The notes: a model not told the origin generated them from the letters alone. Counted from the stretch's first letter, positions 13,901 through 28,459 are shown. The stretch: DNA of 64,000 nucleotides from Daphnia pulex (GCF_021134715.1 NC_060020.1:3472001-3536000); one strand, 5' to 3'. Program-made: numbers and translations.

Positions 13901-15813
13901 TTAGACTAATGACTAATCCTGCAAGATGGTAAAGAATACGGGGTTATGACATATGAATAATTGGTATCAATTCAATTCCGATTACTGTTTACCTTTCCCA
14001 ATTGAATCCCAGTAAGGTGGAGAATATGTGATAGTTGCCTGGTGCACAGCTGAAGAATTTAGAAGAACAGATAGATAGTCTCCGACGGTGGATGAAAGCC
14101 CGCGAGTTGAGTTGATTGCCAATGCTTGTCCCCGCATAATAGGAAGCCTTTCGAGAGCGGCAAAGGAAACGTTGTAGCGCGAATAATTTTGCATAGCCAC
14201 GTCTTGGAGAAACGCTTTCTCGTACATTATTGGTTTTCCATCTGATAAAACAAGAAACAATTAAATTTCTACTCAATTTAAAATGTCGAGACTTTCATTT
14301 TTACCATCAATTAGAGCGTATGTATTGATCACCAATCGGCCCTGGAGACAGAGTTGGCCAAGTGCAATCAGCTCTAAAACTTGTCGAGGCTCAGCAAGCG
14401 AAGACAAAAGGCCACGACTGATGTACACCAACAAAACTGGATTTGAGCTGGCAGTGGGGCAATCGCCCATCGAGTAAGGGAGTGCATGGCCACATGACTG
14501 ATTGCCTGGTGCACAACCGCTCACTGACGCTTGAAAACCGGCTCCCGCATCGTTTCCGCTCATCAGCATGCCTTGTCTGGCCATATCAAGGGCTTGTTGG
14601 AAACCCAGGCTGTGATTGGCAGGTGCTTTAGCTTTAGTCAAACTGTCGATGAATCGGTTCAGTTTGAATTTCGTCTGGCGACTGGCTCGTGTCATTCCAC
14701 GCGTGAAACAGTCACCGACGCCGGCATAGTGAAGCTCGTCGGAGAGAGCTATCAATCCAATGTGGTCCTTATCCGACAAGCTTGTGACGATATATTTTCC
14801 AATGGCTTTTGCGATGGATAGTTGATTTGGACTTAGCGCACTTCCATGGTCAATTACCATGACAACAAATTTAGGTTCTGGGTAGACTGAGGAAAGATAC
14901 AAGTTCCTTCGGCGCAAAAGGTCGCCGGCTTTGTTGCATCCAGTAGACTTGCTATCAATGCGATGAGCTGGATATTCACTGAGCCCACCATCTGCACTAA
15001 GGAAGTACTGCCACTTGATGGAAGAAGTTGCTTTCAAATTGTTGGCAAAAACTGCAAAACAAATTCACAATTATTTTAAATGTAATATTTTTTATGCATG
15101 AAACTGTTTACCATCAGTCAGATTATGTCCAGGGGAAAAACTGAGGGGCTTGTGGTTTGGTACCGACACATCACAAGATAGTTCTTCAGAAACCAGAGTT
15201 CCAAAATGGCTATCATACCTTCACAGCAATGTATAAATAAAATGTAGAGCACTTCAAAAAATGTATTGAAAATATTTATTTACCTTAGCATTCCATCTGG
15301 AAGTTCACAACAAGGTGCAGGAGTGCTTAAAGGCCTGTGTAAGTGATGCCAAAAGAGTTCCTCAATGGCAATTCTACTACTGTTCACTAAAGAAGAATAG
15401 TGAGACAGTTTACGCTGAATACGATCACTGAGATCTTTCACTCTGGACGAGTCATCTTTCTCCAATAAACCAAACGGAAGGGAGTCATATATAGTTTGAA
15501 GATTTGTGACCCCCAACTCTTCGTTGCTGACTGTGCGCATGAAAGATGTAAGCATCTGAGACCCTTCATCCAAATAGAATCCTTTGATGGGTTCAATTTC
15601 TTCCTCTTCAGCCAAACCAGCACCCATCCACCTGTTTGGGTTCCTGAGTTCTTTTTTGACAGAAGTTCTGTCACGATCATCAGCTGCCACATCTCCTCCA
15701 GAAGAAATTTTTGGAGACTCTGCAGCCAAGAAAAGGCAAGACATATCCAACAGCAACAGAAGCGTTATCAGAAGGCATTGCCGCAAGCGATAGGCCTTTG
15801 ACCAAGCCGCCAT
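10988..15813 (-). CDS. CACHD1-like VWA and Cache domain membrane protein
   Basis: Type I membrane protein related to CACHD1 and the alpha2-delta subunits of voltage-gated calcium channels. In vertebrates CACHD1 modulates calcium channels and has been linked to Wnt receptors. Exons join in phase: 15284-15813, 15112-15218, 14305-15051, 13993-14241, 13766-13918, 12287-13701, 11908-12225, 10988-11836 (1455 aa). A signal peptide follows the chosen Met (LLITLLLLLDMSCLFLAA); this Met has a good context, unlike the in-frame Met 21 codons upstream. The VWA domain is near residues 265-460 (FVVMVIDHGSALS), the Cache region roughly 530-900, then a cysteine-rich part (CECPCECP, CEWC) and a transmembrane helix near 1217-1237 (GGVLAFFCFVALSVYCY). 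A basic stop-transfer follows (RQQTRRRHH), with a tail of about 215 residues. The MIDAS motif is degenerate (DHGSA). The identification is by domain order and motifs from memory. Confidence 0.9.
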
Positions 15814-16232
15814 GATGTTTAGATTTTGGCTTTGTTTAGGCGGCCGCCAGTCCCTTGATCTCGAAATTCTTCTCAATTAGAGGTTGATGAAAAAAAATCC
15901 GCACAGTAACGAATGCAGCATTCTCACTTGTGTTTCAAAACACCATATGCAATTCGGTCTTTTAAAGAGGCTCGCGTAAATTCAAAAATTCCACAAACAC
16001 AAACCTAGAAAAGAAAAAAAAGGCCACCAGGCATAGAGTTGACACAGATGAAAGCGTTGTCAGACTGTCTAATGTAAATAAATTTTAAAAATTTAGAGTT
16101 CTATTGAAATGTTTTTGAAAATTTGTCATAAAAAATTAATTATAATTTATTTTAAAATGCATTTCATTTTAGGTATAAATTTAAAAATACTTGAATACGC
16201 TTACGGAATCGTTCAATATCGCAATTCACAGC
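15814..16232. promoter_or_regulatory. Divergent promoter region, CACHD1-like gene and ferredoxin
   Basis: Only 419 bp separate the two divergent start codons, so both core promoters and both 5' UTRs must lie here. I see no clear TATA box for either side. This is inferred from gene spacing. Confidence 0.6.
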
Positions 16233-17105
<873 letters not shown>

Positions 17106-17336
17106 TTTAGATACAAATGTAGCTGCTGCTGTGTACATTAGCGAATGGTGTTGTGTATTATTAGATGTAACTCGCCATATGACAAAAAAATAATGATCAA
17201 AACCTTGTGAGGAGTGAAGGCACTTGTTCCATTATGTAATCGGTAAAGCACAATGAACGGCGGAAGAAAGATGAGGGGACAGTTTGCTGCAGAAGAATTG
17301 CCAATCTCGGTTGAAGGATGGTGACACAGAGCAAAT

Positions 17337-17342
17337 AATAAA
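17337..17342 (+). terminator. Polyadenylation signal for the ferredoxin gene
   Basis: AATAAA 232 bp downstream of the ferredoxin stop codon, the first canonical signal after the gene. Confidence 0.55.
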
Positions 17343-19503
17343 GAATTCAGCAAAGCAGGGAGGAAGAAGAGTAGATTTTTTTTATATCTGCCAATCGATC
17401 GGAATGTGTAACACAAAAAAGAAAACAAGTCATATCGACGTCCTTTGAACATATAAAGGCATTACTCGCGCAGAACAAAACAAAAGGGGGGAAATTCAGA
17501 AGAAATGCTTGCATGATGAAATCTGCCCAGAAAAATGCGCAACAGGCTGACATTTTCCTCCAGCAGGTGAATTGAGAGCCACTATTTTCCTTTTCTTTTT
17601 TCTTTCTCCCTCTAGTGCATTCCGTTGTGAGCGAACTCTGAAATAAGCAAAAGAAAAAACTAGCATTATAGACAAAATATTTTTTTTTTTTTTTACTACG
17701 TAAGTCGATTTGTGCAAGACGTGGGACTGGTGGTTGATTAACCGATGCAATCAAACGGAACTCGCACAACAAAAAATTAAAGAGCGTAGACACACGTTTT
17801 TGATTCTTTGGGAACAACACGGAAAAAGAAATGGCCAAATATTCCGGTTACTGGTTGGTTGATTTTCGATATGATTACCCCGAAATTTTCCCAAAGTTAT
17901 CGAACTCTTTTTTAAAGACATCTGCGTCTGGCATGTTATTGGCTCATAGCCTGGGAAATAAGATGGCATTAAAATAGCGGATCGTATTGCGAAAATCCCC
18001 AAACCGGTTCTATTCAGTAAAGCATCTCGAAAATTCTCAAACATCGATGTACACTGTTGTTTGGCGAGAATAGAAAGGAATTATATTAAGTATGCATAAT
18101 CCCATTTCAACGCCATTTCGAGCAACTTTTTACGTTCAGCCCGACAAAGCACAGTCTGGAGGAGGGGAAAAAAAAGTGTTCTTATTCAATACATAGTATA
18201 AATACAAAAGATAGCTTTGTTGTCCAGTGTTGAATGTAACCCGGAACTCGTTTGAAATAACGTTTTAGCCCATCAATCGTAAAGAGAATTGCTTGCCAGC
18301 GTAGGAAAAAAAAGACATCAGTTTCCATTATTTACATGTAGAATCGATGCAAACCAAACACAACAACAAAAAGTTGATTTGGCAAGTTTTTCTCTCTAGC
18401 TCGAATCTCTCTTGTGTTCGTCACAAAGTTGGACATGCTGTGTGTACTAGCTGGCCAGCGTACAGAAGCCAGCCCTTTTAAGGTATTGCTCAGCTAGTGT
18501 ACGAATCTGTATAAACAAGGCACGGGAGAAAGGGGCAGCAGATTTAACCAAATGTACAGGCGAGGCCATTCAAAAGGCAGAAAAATTCAAAAATATAAAA
18601 CGAGTTCATTATTATGAAACGATCCAAGCACGGCTCGAATTGGGAAAAGAACTACAGAAGGGAAAAAAAAAAGGCTACGAAGGAGCTCAGCAAGGTCGAG
18701 CGCACGCCGGGCTCGTGATTCATCGGTGCGTGGGCGCCTCCGCGCCGTATATATCCTTGTCTTGGAGATCAAAAAAAGCTTAGGGAAGAAAATCCCCATC
18801 AAAAAAGGGAGAAAAATAATATCAAGTATTCTAAAAAGAGCTACTAAAGAAGGATGGACGAGGAAAAGATCTCTCTCGTCATTCAACACGACTAGCTGGA
18901 TGGCGTTTCCTCGACTGCAACTGGGCGGAAAAAGAGGATTGAATCGGATCAATCTAGAATGACATGTGGACACAACAAAAGGGCGCAATCGTCGATGGCC
19001 GTAAGAGGAGTGAATCGTGGACATGTCTGAAATGATTAATGGTCGTCTCACACACACACACAAAGCGTTTTCTGTTTTGTTTTTTGTTTTCGCGTTTTGT
19101 GTACACGCTCGAGGGGCGTGAGCGCGTGATGGATTCCACATAATGACAGATATTATTAGTCATCAAACAGATTTGGGGAGAGAGAAACGCCGGATCAAAC
19201 TCTCTTGCTGCTGAACAGCGATAGCTGCTGTTAAGACGCTCGAGTAGTGTGAACTGGCAAGAAGGAAAATGTGTTCAGTCACGCGAAAACCATTATGGGC
19301 TCGTCCTCCCAAGCATCAGACGACAGATGCATGACATGGCCCATTAAGACAATGATGCCCACGAATTCCCAATCTCGGATGCCCGATTATTCATGAGATG
19401 CAGGCTCACAATTAAAGCGAAAGTTGATATGGGTTACAACATTAAAACAAAACAAAACAAAATATACAGTTTATAAATGATAGAAAAATGAAGGAAATAA
19501 TAC
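17343..19503. other. Intergenic, no gene recognised
   Basis: About 2.1 kb between ferredoxin and the last recognised calponin-family exon. Frames on the minus strand (for example at 17347-17838 and 18587-19141) lack domains and run through low-complexity DNA. A small terminal exon and 3' UTR of the calponin-family gene may lie here. Confidence 0.5.
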
Positions 19504-22500
19504 CATCGGGACGGATTTGGCGTGTAGCTCCGTACGGTGTCATGCCGGATTGCGTAGCGCCCTTGTTGCTGCCGTACTGTAAGCCGATGATTTTGTGGCT
19601 CTCGGCCAGCTGATCAGCCGAGAACTCTCGCGGGTTCTCGTCGGCCACTTTGACGCCGATCGTCGGTCCATCCCAGTTCTTCTTCTGTGCCTGTTTAATA
19701 ATCATAAAATCATAATAACAATAGGATAGAGATTGAGATCGGGACGAGAATAAAAAAAGGTGTTGGGTAATAGACATACCATTCCTCCGAGAGCAAAGAT
19801 GGTATCGACCACCTAAAAAGAACGAAACGGGGAGGCGATAGCAAATAAATTGTAAGTAAATGGCAATTTCAAAAGTCTGAGAGAAAATCTTTTACCATGT
19901 AGAGATTCTTGTGCTCGTACAAATCGTTGACTTGAAACAGGTCCTGCGACTTGAGGCCGTAATTCTCGCAGCCCTTGAGGAACAGCTCGACATTTTCCCT
20001 CTGTCGAAAACGAGGAGAAAGAAACCAAAGTTGGAATTATTTAATATTTATTTTATTTTCTAGAGAAAAATCCCAAATTGTCTTCAACACGCATCTGCTA
20101 TCTATACACAGCATCATCCGCATCGAAATTGAGTTATTGGAGGAAGAAGAATTCCAATCGTCTTTTCCAAAGTCATCATAAAACATGTAATTCAGCCCCG
20201 GATGATAACGGGGGACTGACTCCATACATTCAACAGTGTAACAAAGATGGAAACCAGTCGACTGGATGTTGTTTTCACACAACTGGAGCAGACAGACCAC
20301 GCATAGGACTCGGCCATTAGGAGAGCCGTATATATAAGAGAAAGAAAAGGGGGGAACTAGAACGGCTATCCAATTCCAAACATGGTTATACACTGCTAGC
20401 GTGTCCACTCGACACGAGCCCAAGCCAAACACGACGGTCGTCTGAAGAACTTGAAAAATAATTTTACAAAAATCCCACATGATTTATGCCATTTTTATTT
20501 GGTAATCCAAATCTTTCACCATCTCAGTGGGTGTGCACACTATTTAAAAGTGTATTCTAGACTTGAATCGAAGGCTAGAAGGGTTATTTTTTTTTGTTTT
20601 TCAATGTTTACGATAGCCTTGTTTGGTCTCCTCAAATACAGCCGTGAAACTTTTGTGTGTGTGTGTGTGTATATATATCGGAATGGGCCGTTGACCTAGT
20701 CTCGTTTTGTTTGAATGGTTACGTAAATATCTTCCAATAGACCGTCGTATAAAAAAGTCTACAGCGATAGACCGACTGCCAAGCTGGCTTCGCTTTCGCC
20801 AGTCATCCGAGTCCAGTCCTTGAAGGGAAAACTTTGCAACCTTATAAGGAGCTTGCGGGGATCTGTGTTGGCGGTTTTTAAAAGACAGTGTCAACGTTCC
20901 AGCAGTCGCTTTTTTGGCCAAAAAGCTGACGGAATATCACAGCTGGTAGAAAACAGCGATGCCGGCCAAGTTCGGACTTGCGGATGTCGAACAACAACAA
21001 ACAGCCACCACCACCACACACATCTGCATATAAACACGCCAGGATGGTCGACAGTGTGTAACGAAATCGATTGGACTTCTTTTTTAACTTGGGAGCGTTG
21101 CTCTTTGGCTTTCTTGGTGGCTGACCTCAATTTTACAACTCAGTTCTACCTTTCCCTTGGCTGAGCCTTTTCAACCTTTTCTCCTACGTCCCTGTACATT
21201 GGAGGGGAGGCCTTCGACTTTCACGTTTTGTGTGCTGGCGCGTCTAAATAAACGAGAGAGGAGAATATAAGAATGAAAAGATTAAAAAAAGGGGGGAAGA
21301 ACTGGAACGAGTGTGGCGTGATTCACTCCCGTGAAAAGGGGAGAGGACCAACCAGGGCGTAGGTCAAGAGGTCGGTAACCAATAAAATAGCGTGGAAATG
21401 TATAAGAAAGAAAGAAAAAAGCTGCTAATCAAACATGGCGTTTTTCTTTTTTTTTTTTTACCCTCGTTGTTTATCTCTGGTCCCTTAGCCTGGAAACACA
21501 AAACAAAAATGTGACACGACCTTTCCTGTCTGAAATCAGAGTTCAGCCTTGTTTCCCTAGATGTTCATTCAGGTAAGAGCCACACAACCTTGAGGGACAT
21601 TACGTAAAGAGATAAGAGAGGCCTCGGATTAATTGTTTTCCTTCCAATCTGCTGAATAAGGCGAACGCTTTGTTGGTATGAATATTCATCAATTACTCGG
21701 CAGGCGGAATGAAACGCGATGACTCGTCCAGTTGTTGTTATTATTTTCGGGGTTTTTAGGAAACCAAACACACATAGAGAAATTGGTTATTGGGAGTTCT
21801 AGAGGGGCGTTACTTCACTTATATCACGTATATCGAGCTGGTTCGTTTCAACAATTCATTACATTCCCCTATAAGAACACTTTTGAAAAAAAAAAAGAAC
21901 CTGGACTAAACCTGCTGGAACGGGCCATGCCAGTGACTCACCACTACCAGCACCTCGTCTGCAGCAGCAGCTTAATACAGAAAAAAAAAACATGAATGTT
22001 TTTCTTTTTCCACCAAAAAGATCTCTCTTTTGGCAGCAGTCGAGCTGCTGGAGGTCCTCCCCCCACAGCCATCCACAGCTCGGCAGCCAAAGAGGTGCCC
22101 CATGTGTCGACCATGTAAGGATTTCGAGGTTTCCTTTTTGTATTGTTCGAGCGAAAAAAAATATCCGAACCTTTTTCGATGGTCGAGTCACGACGACGCC
22201 TTTCCTCTCTGCTTATGCTTTAATAGTATCGCTTCCATCTTGGATTTTTTCCCCTTATAAGAGAAAACAAGATTTTCTCTGTCGATCGAAAAAAAAAATA
22301 AGAGAGTATCCCCCAAACCATCGATTCGTTCACGAATATCTGCAGCCTCTCTCGGAGATGATGAAATTGATAGGCGACAGAAGAGAACTGTCACAAAAAT
22401 GACGCATCGACTGTGTCAAACTCCTGCAGGAATGTTAATGCAACAGGTAAAAGACTCGACAATGGTGGGGGAAAAAAATGATTGAAGCAAACTATTTCGA

Positions 22501-25500
22501 AAAGAGAGAGAATGGGGAAACGGGAAGCTATTTACACGTGTTGTCACAGTTGTCACAACCGTGTCCCCATCGGTTATACAATTCGTTAACAATCCATCAC
22601 ACTCGGCCGTGTATACATCGGATCGGCCGTCTTGTATGGACGTATTATCAACGGTGGGGGGAATTATTATGTGCGACAGGCCAGCGGAACGACACCACTC
22701 GATTAACAAAAGAGATAACACGGCCATTTCGACAAAACGCCACCAAATAAGGGATTGAATTGAAATAAACAAAAGAGAAAAAGAGAGAAAGAAAATAAAT
22801 GTTTTACCTGCTTGAAAGGTGCTTTCATCGTGTTGATCTTCTTGACCGCCCCAGGCTCCAGGGAATTAATCAATCTAGAAATAACCAGAACAATCATTTC
22901 GTTAATTACTTTTGTATATCTCATTTTCATTCAAGTTAACATTTCAAAAACTGGTCGAAACCCCCCTACTCAGAAAAGAAAAACTGATAAGACAAAACAT
23001 CGAAATTCTGTTTTTATGACGTCACTTGTTTCGCTATCTCTTGCGATAAAAACCACTTCCTCTGAAATTACTAAACCAAACCGCATCGTTGATTTCTTGT
23101 TAAAGAAGCTAAGGGAGAAATTTTTTTTCGAAAAAGAAAGAAATTATGGACATGAAAATAACCAGTCATGCAGTTATCTCCCACAAATTGGGAGAGAGAA
23201 AAAAGCAGTGCGAGGGCGTTTCCTCGGTCTGGGGTTGGATAGACGATGTTATAATCAAGTCAGTCATCAATGACGTCCGCCAGCAAGATGTGTGTATATA
23301 CACACTATTATACAAACATTCAATTCAAATATTTCCGCTCGAATGAATTGATTCGGACAAACTTTCTGTGGAGCACACAAAAATAGAACAAAATAAAAAT
23401 ATGGTCAATAAAATCGACACTCTATTTCTTTGTCGTTATTCGAGCAATGGGGAAAGAAAAAAAAAGTCGTTCAAAAAAGTTATAGCTCTCATATCATTAA
23501 GTTCCGGTGCAGACGATCATTTTATCCCACAAAAGAAATCCAATAAAAATGAATAAAAGAATAGACCCCGAAATACTTATTTCTTTTCTCTCTCTCGGAA
23601 TGATGGACGAGCTTAGTAGCAGGTAGCTGACAGACGGAGTCTCAGTTCCCCCCCTCCGAAATTCTGTGTTGCCCACAAAAGGACCGCGTGAATTTAAGAG
23701 TCGCTCGTGCAGACATTGCAGCACACACACATCTGTTGAGAGAGAGAATCCTAGTTGCACAGTGTCCCCCCGGCCCCTTTACCGCACAACACACCTTGAA
23801 TTCAGTCGAAACGTCACTGCCGTAGCCTTTTTCTCTTGTGTTATTATTATTTTTATGCGGTAAACTTTAACTAACAATGGCAGCTGCATATGTACGTTTT
23901 TATGTATCTACATTTTCCACAAAGAAAGAAAAGAGCCTGTCTATTTAAATAGAAAACAAGGACCCTCTCTCTCTCTCTCTATGTAGTCTGTTCCAAACGA
24001 AAGTTAACTAAAGCTTTCTCTTTTAGTGAGCGTTCTTTTTTTTTTCCTCCTCTCTCGTTTCTTCTTTCTCTTTATACACGCCGTTCTTTTGATCGCTCAG
24101 GTTGTTGGAATATTTTTTTTTTATTTTACGGGAGAGAGAGGGGAAGATAGGAAATGAGGTTGCATCTCTCCCGCAGGAAAAATTCTCCGACTAAAAAGAA
24201 AATGAACGAAAATCTTTGCCATCTACATATAGTTGTCTCTTTACTATTCTTATATCCTATACATCATCATAAAACCTTGTACGGAATGCAAAGAGTTCAA
24301 TTCCGCTGGATCAACGAGATCGAATCGCTTGAACTGAACGGCCACTAATATTCCAAACTGGTTTTTCCCGATTGACTCTCAGTACTCGATAAAATTGAAT
24401 GAAAAAAGAACCGCAGATTCGGGATCGCCTAACGGTTTATCCGATCTTGGAAATAACGACACCGTCTTTCCGTTGCAAACTGTACAACTTGTTTTTTTTT
24501 TAATAAAAAAAGGGAAGAAGAAATTGAAACAAATAAGGGCAAATGGCAGTGAATTATTGGGTAGAAGAAACGGGCGGTTGGCAGTGATGAGTGCTAACCA
24601 CTTCTTTCGAGAGAGAGTATCATCATTAGTCAGGTTATGTGTCTACGGTTGAGTCGGCCAAACGAGAAAATGATGGACTCGGCAACTGTCTTACGGCCAG
24701 TTATTCATTTTGCCCTTTCGGGCTGCTGCTGCAAACTGCAGCTCATTTACCACCAGGGCGACCACCCGTCGACTTGCTACACGTGTCGTCATTCACCCGC
24801 AAGTCGGCAGGTCTTCTTGGTCACGCTGGGCTGATGAACGGAAAGAGAAAGATGAGTTACTCGCCGCCGCCGCCGCCAGCTCGGCACAAGAGAGTCGGGC
24901 CGGGGCTTCTCTTTTGCTCGGTCATACGACACCTGATGGATCGGTGGATGCAACTCTCCCTTCACGCTCGACCGCATTCGGCGGATTCCGACAAACGTCT
25001 CCCCTCAAAAATAGAAGGGGGGAAAATGATAAAGAACTTACTCGCAAAGAGTGATTCCGTCTTTGAGGACGTGGGCAAAATCCAGCTGATCCCGCAGACC
25101 TTCGGATGGCTGAGGATAGTTGAGCTGACGGTCCAAAACGGCTTCCACCCAGTCGAGGGCCTCCCGGGCTCGCTCCAAGCTAAACTTGGCCTGACTCTAC
25201 TCAAAACAGAAATGAAAAATAGAATTATTTAAAAAAGTATGTGTATCGGAAAAATGTCAAAAAATAAAAATAACCGAGATAAAGCACTGCATCAACGACA
25301 TGAGGACAAGGAAAGGCTTTGTGGGAGAAACGGCCGATATTATTCCTCCCCTTTTTCCCTTTCAGACATTGATTGACACGGCTGTCGGGCCGACTGTGTG
25401 ACGCCACAAATTCCCAATTCGATGGTAATTTGTGGTCGGCCTTTTCTTCATTCCTTCGACGCAATCAATCTAATATTCAGGGCTTCTACGTATTTATTCA

Positions 25501-26317
25501 GTGCCATTGGTCGGGGTTCACTGAGCACAAATTCAATGACCATTAGATAACAGCAAACTTCCAACGCAATCTAATCTTCTTGTCAACATTCCATTATTTG
25601 TCAAAATTGAAGGGGTCCTCAGCTCATTCATTAGTGCTCAAATAGGATGCGGGTTGTTACTCCTTAGTGGGTGGGTTTTTTAAAAAGAAGGACGAAAAAT
25701 GAAACCAGGAATTTGTTTACAACCCTTCGGGGCTCCCATTAAAAGAAAAGGTGTATACTTTCCCAAGTCTGACTATGCGACGGAAAGGAACGTGATTTAC
25801 GTGCCTAAGAAGAGAGAGGGTGTCACTTTTCCCCTTGAAAAGCCAAAGCATTAAATGTAGTGTACAGTACGATATATACCTGCTGCGAAGCACGCCCCAA
25901 GTCACCTAGGGATGGACACACACACACACCAAATCCCATTTAGAAAATGTTTTCCAAGCTACTGCTCACGTTATTTCGCTCTGCAATCCCCCCCCAAAAA
26001 ACTGCTCACGTCTGCTATTTCACCTGAAACGTTGGGAACCCGATATCGGCCAGTTAAAACACAGACCTCCCTCGCCATAAGGCCTTAAGTATTATCTTTC
26101 AGCAATCAATGGACCATGTGTATGGGTTGTTTTTAATATCCAGCCAAAGAAATTGCGTCTCTCTGTGTGTAACGTCCGGTTGACAAACTTCCGTGAACTG
26201 ACGTCAATAATACAGCCGGGAACTTTCTAGAAGTCTTAGTAGTTAATATAGAAGATGGAACAATACCTTCATCTGACACTCCCGACTTAGTCCGTAAGCT
26301 GGTCCATGGTAAGCCAT
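19504..26317 (-). CDS. Calponin/transgelin family protein (Mp20/Chd64-like)
   Basis: Actin-binding protein of the calponin/transgelin family, typical of muscle and cytoskeleton. Coding exons in phase: 26267-26317, 25042-25196, 22808-22874, 19896-20000, 19780-19812, 19504-19690, giving 199 residues. An N-terminal extension (MAYHGPAYGLSRECQMK) precedes a calponin-homology domain at about residues 25-135 (ALDWVEAVL, FAHVLKDGITLCELINSLEPG). One calponin repeat lies near the C-terminus (IGLQYGSNKGATQSGMTPYG). The 5' UTR seems split: an acceptor at 26354/26355 and a donor at 26621 suit an upstream non-coding exon. The last exon is uncertain. A good donor follows RQIRPDG, and reading through it would add a hydrophobic tail of about 20 residues, ending at 19442, that is unlike the family. 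A short terminal exon further left is more likely. Introns are unusually large for this window (about 1.1, 2.2 and 2.8 kb). Confidence 0.9.
20001..22807. other. Calponin-family intron 3
   Basis: 2.8-kb intron with GT, TA and poly-A/T runs (for example GT repeats near 20655). A 147-codon minus frame at 20037-20480 has no recognisable domain. No nested gene found. Confidence 0.5.
22875..25041. other. Calponin-family intron 2
   Basis: 2.2-kb intron with several CT/GA-rich tracts (for example near 23965 and 24120). No supported gene. Confidence 0.5.
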
Positions 26318-26699
26318 TGTTATTTTGCGTTGTTGGGTAGGATATGAAGTTCAGCTGATAAAACGTCACTGTGTATATTGGCTCTCGACGAAGCCACGAA
26401 AGATCAATGTCGACGATCGACAAAGAAATGTGCAAAACTGCAATACAAGAGAAAAACAAAATTGTTGCCACTTGCTAGAAAGACAAGACACAAAAATTTC
26501 TCGACGATGCAAAATATTCGACAGACAGAAAGAAAAGAAATGAAAACAAAAATAATAAAAAAAGAGAAAATATTTTTGATAGAAAAACGCCCGCAGCAGC
26601 GAGAGGGTCAAGTGTGTTACCTACAGCTCGCCTGAAAGTCGACTGACTGAAACTTCCCGCCGTCCGTCCATACGTACGGGTATTAGGGAATAAAGGAGA

Positions 26700-28459
26700 G
26701 TCATGCCACCACCAGGTTCGGCTGTTCGGCGGTGGTTTTTTTCAACTTCTTCTTCTTCGAGATTTTCCAATCTCTCCTTTACACACACACACGTTTTCTC
26801 TTTCTTTATACACATCTTTCCCCCTCTCTCTTGGCTGCTCACGGATCTTATTTTTTATCATGGCTGTACATCACTTTGCTTACAGTGAAAACCACTGACA
26901 ATAAATATACGACTTTATCCATTCAATAAAAAGAACACCACGTTTTGTGACACTCGACGTCGAATAGTTGCCTTTATTATTAAGGCCTGGAAAACAGATG
27001 GCTTCATCATGTGTGGATGACACGTATGGGGACTTTTTGGGCTTTATAATTATAAATCGAGAAGAACTTGTTGGATTAATCCTGAAAATATTTTCGAAAA
27101 ACATTCTAGAATGTTACTGAACCACGGGTGGTGGGTAGGGACCGAGATCAAACAGGTGGGGTTACGACGACTGGCGTGATGGTCGGGAATATTTGGGGGT
27201 TCCTATTTCTACCGTCAGGTAGCGCCACCATAAGTTCCGATTGGTGACACTAATGGAGGGTACTTTGAAAATGGTCTATAACTCACGCTTGCTTTTCTCT
27301 AAATGGTTTGACAGTGATAGAAACATTTAAAAAAAAATTATGTTTATTTTTAAGGAGGAAGGAATAAAATAATAGCCTAGCACGGGGATTGGGTATAATC
27401 GGTTGATGCATTCACATAGTCAAGTTTGCAATGATAAAGGCTTGGATGAAAATGTATTGCATACCTTTATTTGGACTGTAGGGAACTATTCGCCGTATTT
27501 GGTTCATTCTTGATATGACAAATGATACAACGATGCGTCAGAAAAAACGGCATAGTTTAAAGAATGTTTCAAATACTTTATTCAGGTAACAAAGAAACAA
27601 TAAAACATATTTTCCTCGATATTTTCGATCACGATATAATCTCACTTCAATAATTGGTGCAACAGGGAAAAAAAAGTCACTTCAAGTATTGCTTATCTAT
27701 TATGGGGATTCCTCCATCTGTATAAAAGTTAAATAACTGAATAACACTTGAAGAACTGCTGATGGAATTTCAGTATAAACATTCAGAAAAGATAGTGGTG
27801 ATTGTTTAAAAAATAACGAGATATCTTATTTAGTTCATTTATAATACTAGTCGGAAGTAGTTAAGAAATGGAACGAGTCCAATTAAACAATTAGCTCCGT
27901 AGGCGAGCTAGTCGATAGTCGTCATTCTTCTCGCGTTCCAGTCAATCCAACAACTTTTTTGTTGGAGAGCAACAAGGAATGAATACCAACAGCGAGCGAT
28001 AAGAATACAAAATGAGGCGAACGTGACGAAGTTCCAACAGGTTATTCTTTTGTGAAGTGTGCGCTAGATGAAGTAGTAGGTAAACGGATAAGATGAGGTG
28101 CGTTTATCCTCTTGGGAAACTCTTGAGTTATTCCGACGCTAGATGGCCGCATTTGTTGGGGGAAATGCAAAAAGGTGGTTGACGTCTGTCGTGCAGTGGG
28201 GCTCTGGTGGTCTTGTTGTTTTCTTTTGAAGGGGGAACTTTATTTATACTCCCCTAGGTTCACTTCCCGATGTCAAGGTATTTGAAATAGTTTCATTTCT
28301 TGTTTTCACGGTCACGCTTGGTGTCTATTTCAATTCTAAAAGGCCAAGTAGTTTGTATGGCGTGAAGGATGCAGTGGGCATTGTTCCAGAGCCTGTCAGT
28401 TGTGGGGTCGTGCATTTACTGCTGGTAGCTGCTAGTCTAATCCACTGGGATGCGGATCA
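26700..28459. other. Intergenic, no gene recognised
   Basis: Spacer between the 5' end of the calponin-family gene and a broken frame at 28460-28750. No frame of length with protein-like content in it. The calponin-family promoter should lie near 26650-26900. Confidence 0.45.

Noticed and set aside
15280..15876. Longer N-terminus for the CACHD1-like protein from an upstream Met
   Set aside because: The extension is basic and would bury the signal peptide; the downstream Met at 15813 has a better context and places the hydrophobic core correctly.
16191..16232. Upstream in-frame extension of ferredoxin
   Set aside because: The codon at 16191 is TTG, not ATG; Met 16233 is the first true in-frame start.
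18587..19141. 184-codon minus frame between ferredoxin and the calponin-family gene
   Set aside because: No domain, irregular composition, spans CA and poly-A/T repeats; it looks like a chance frame in biased DNA.
20037..20480. 147-codon minus frame inside a calponin-family intron
   Set aside because: No recognisable motif, no splice support; it lies wholly inside an intron of a gene on the same strand.
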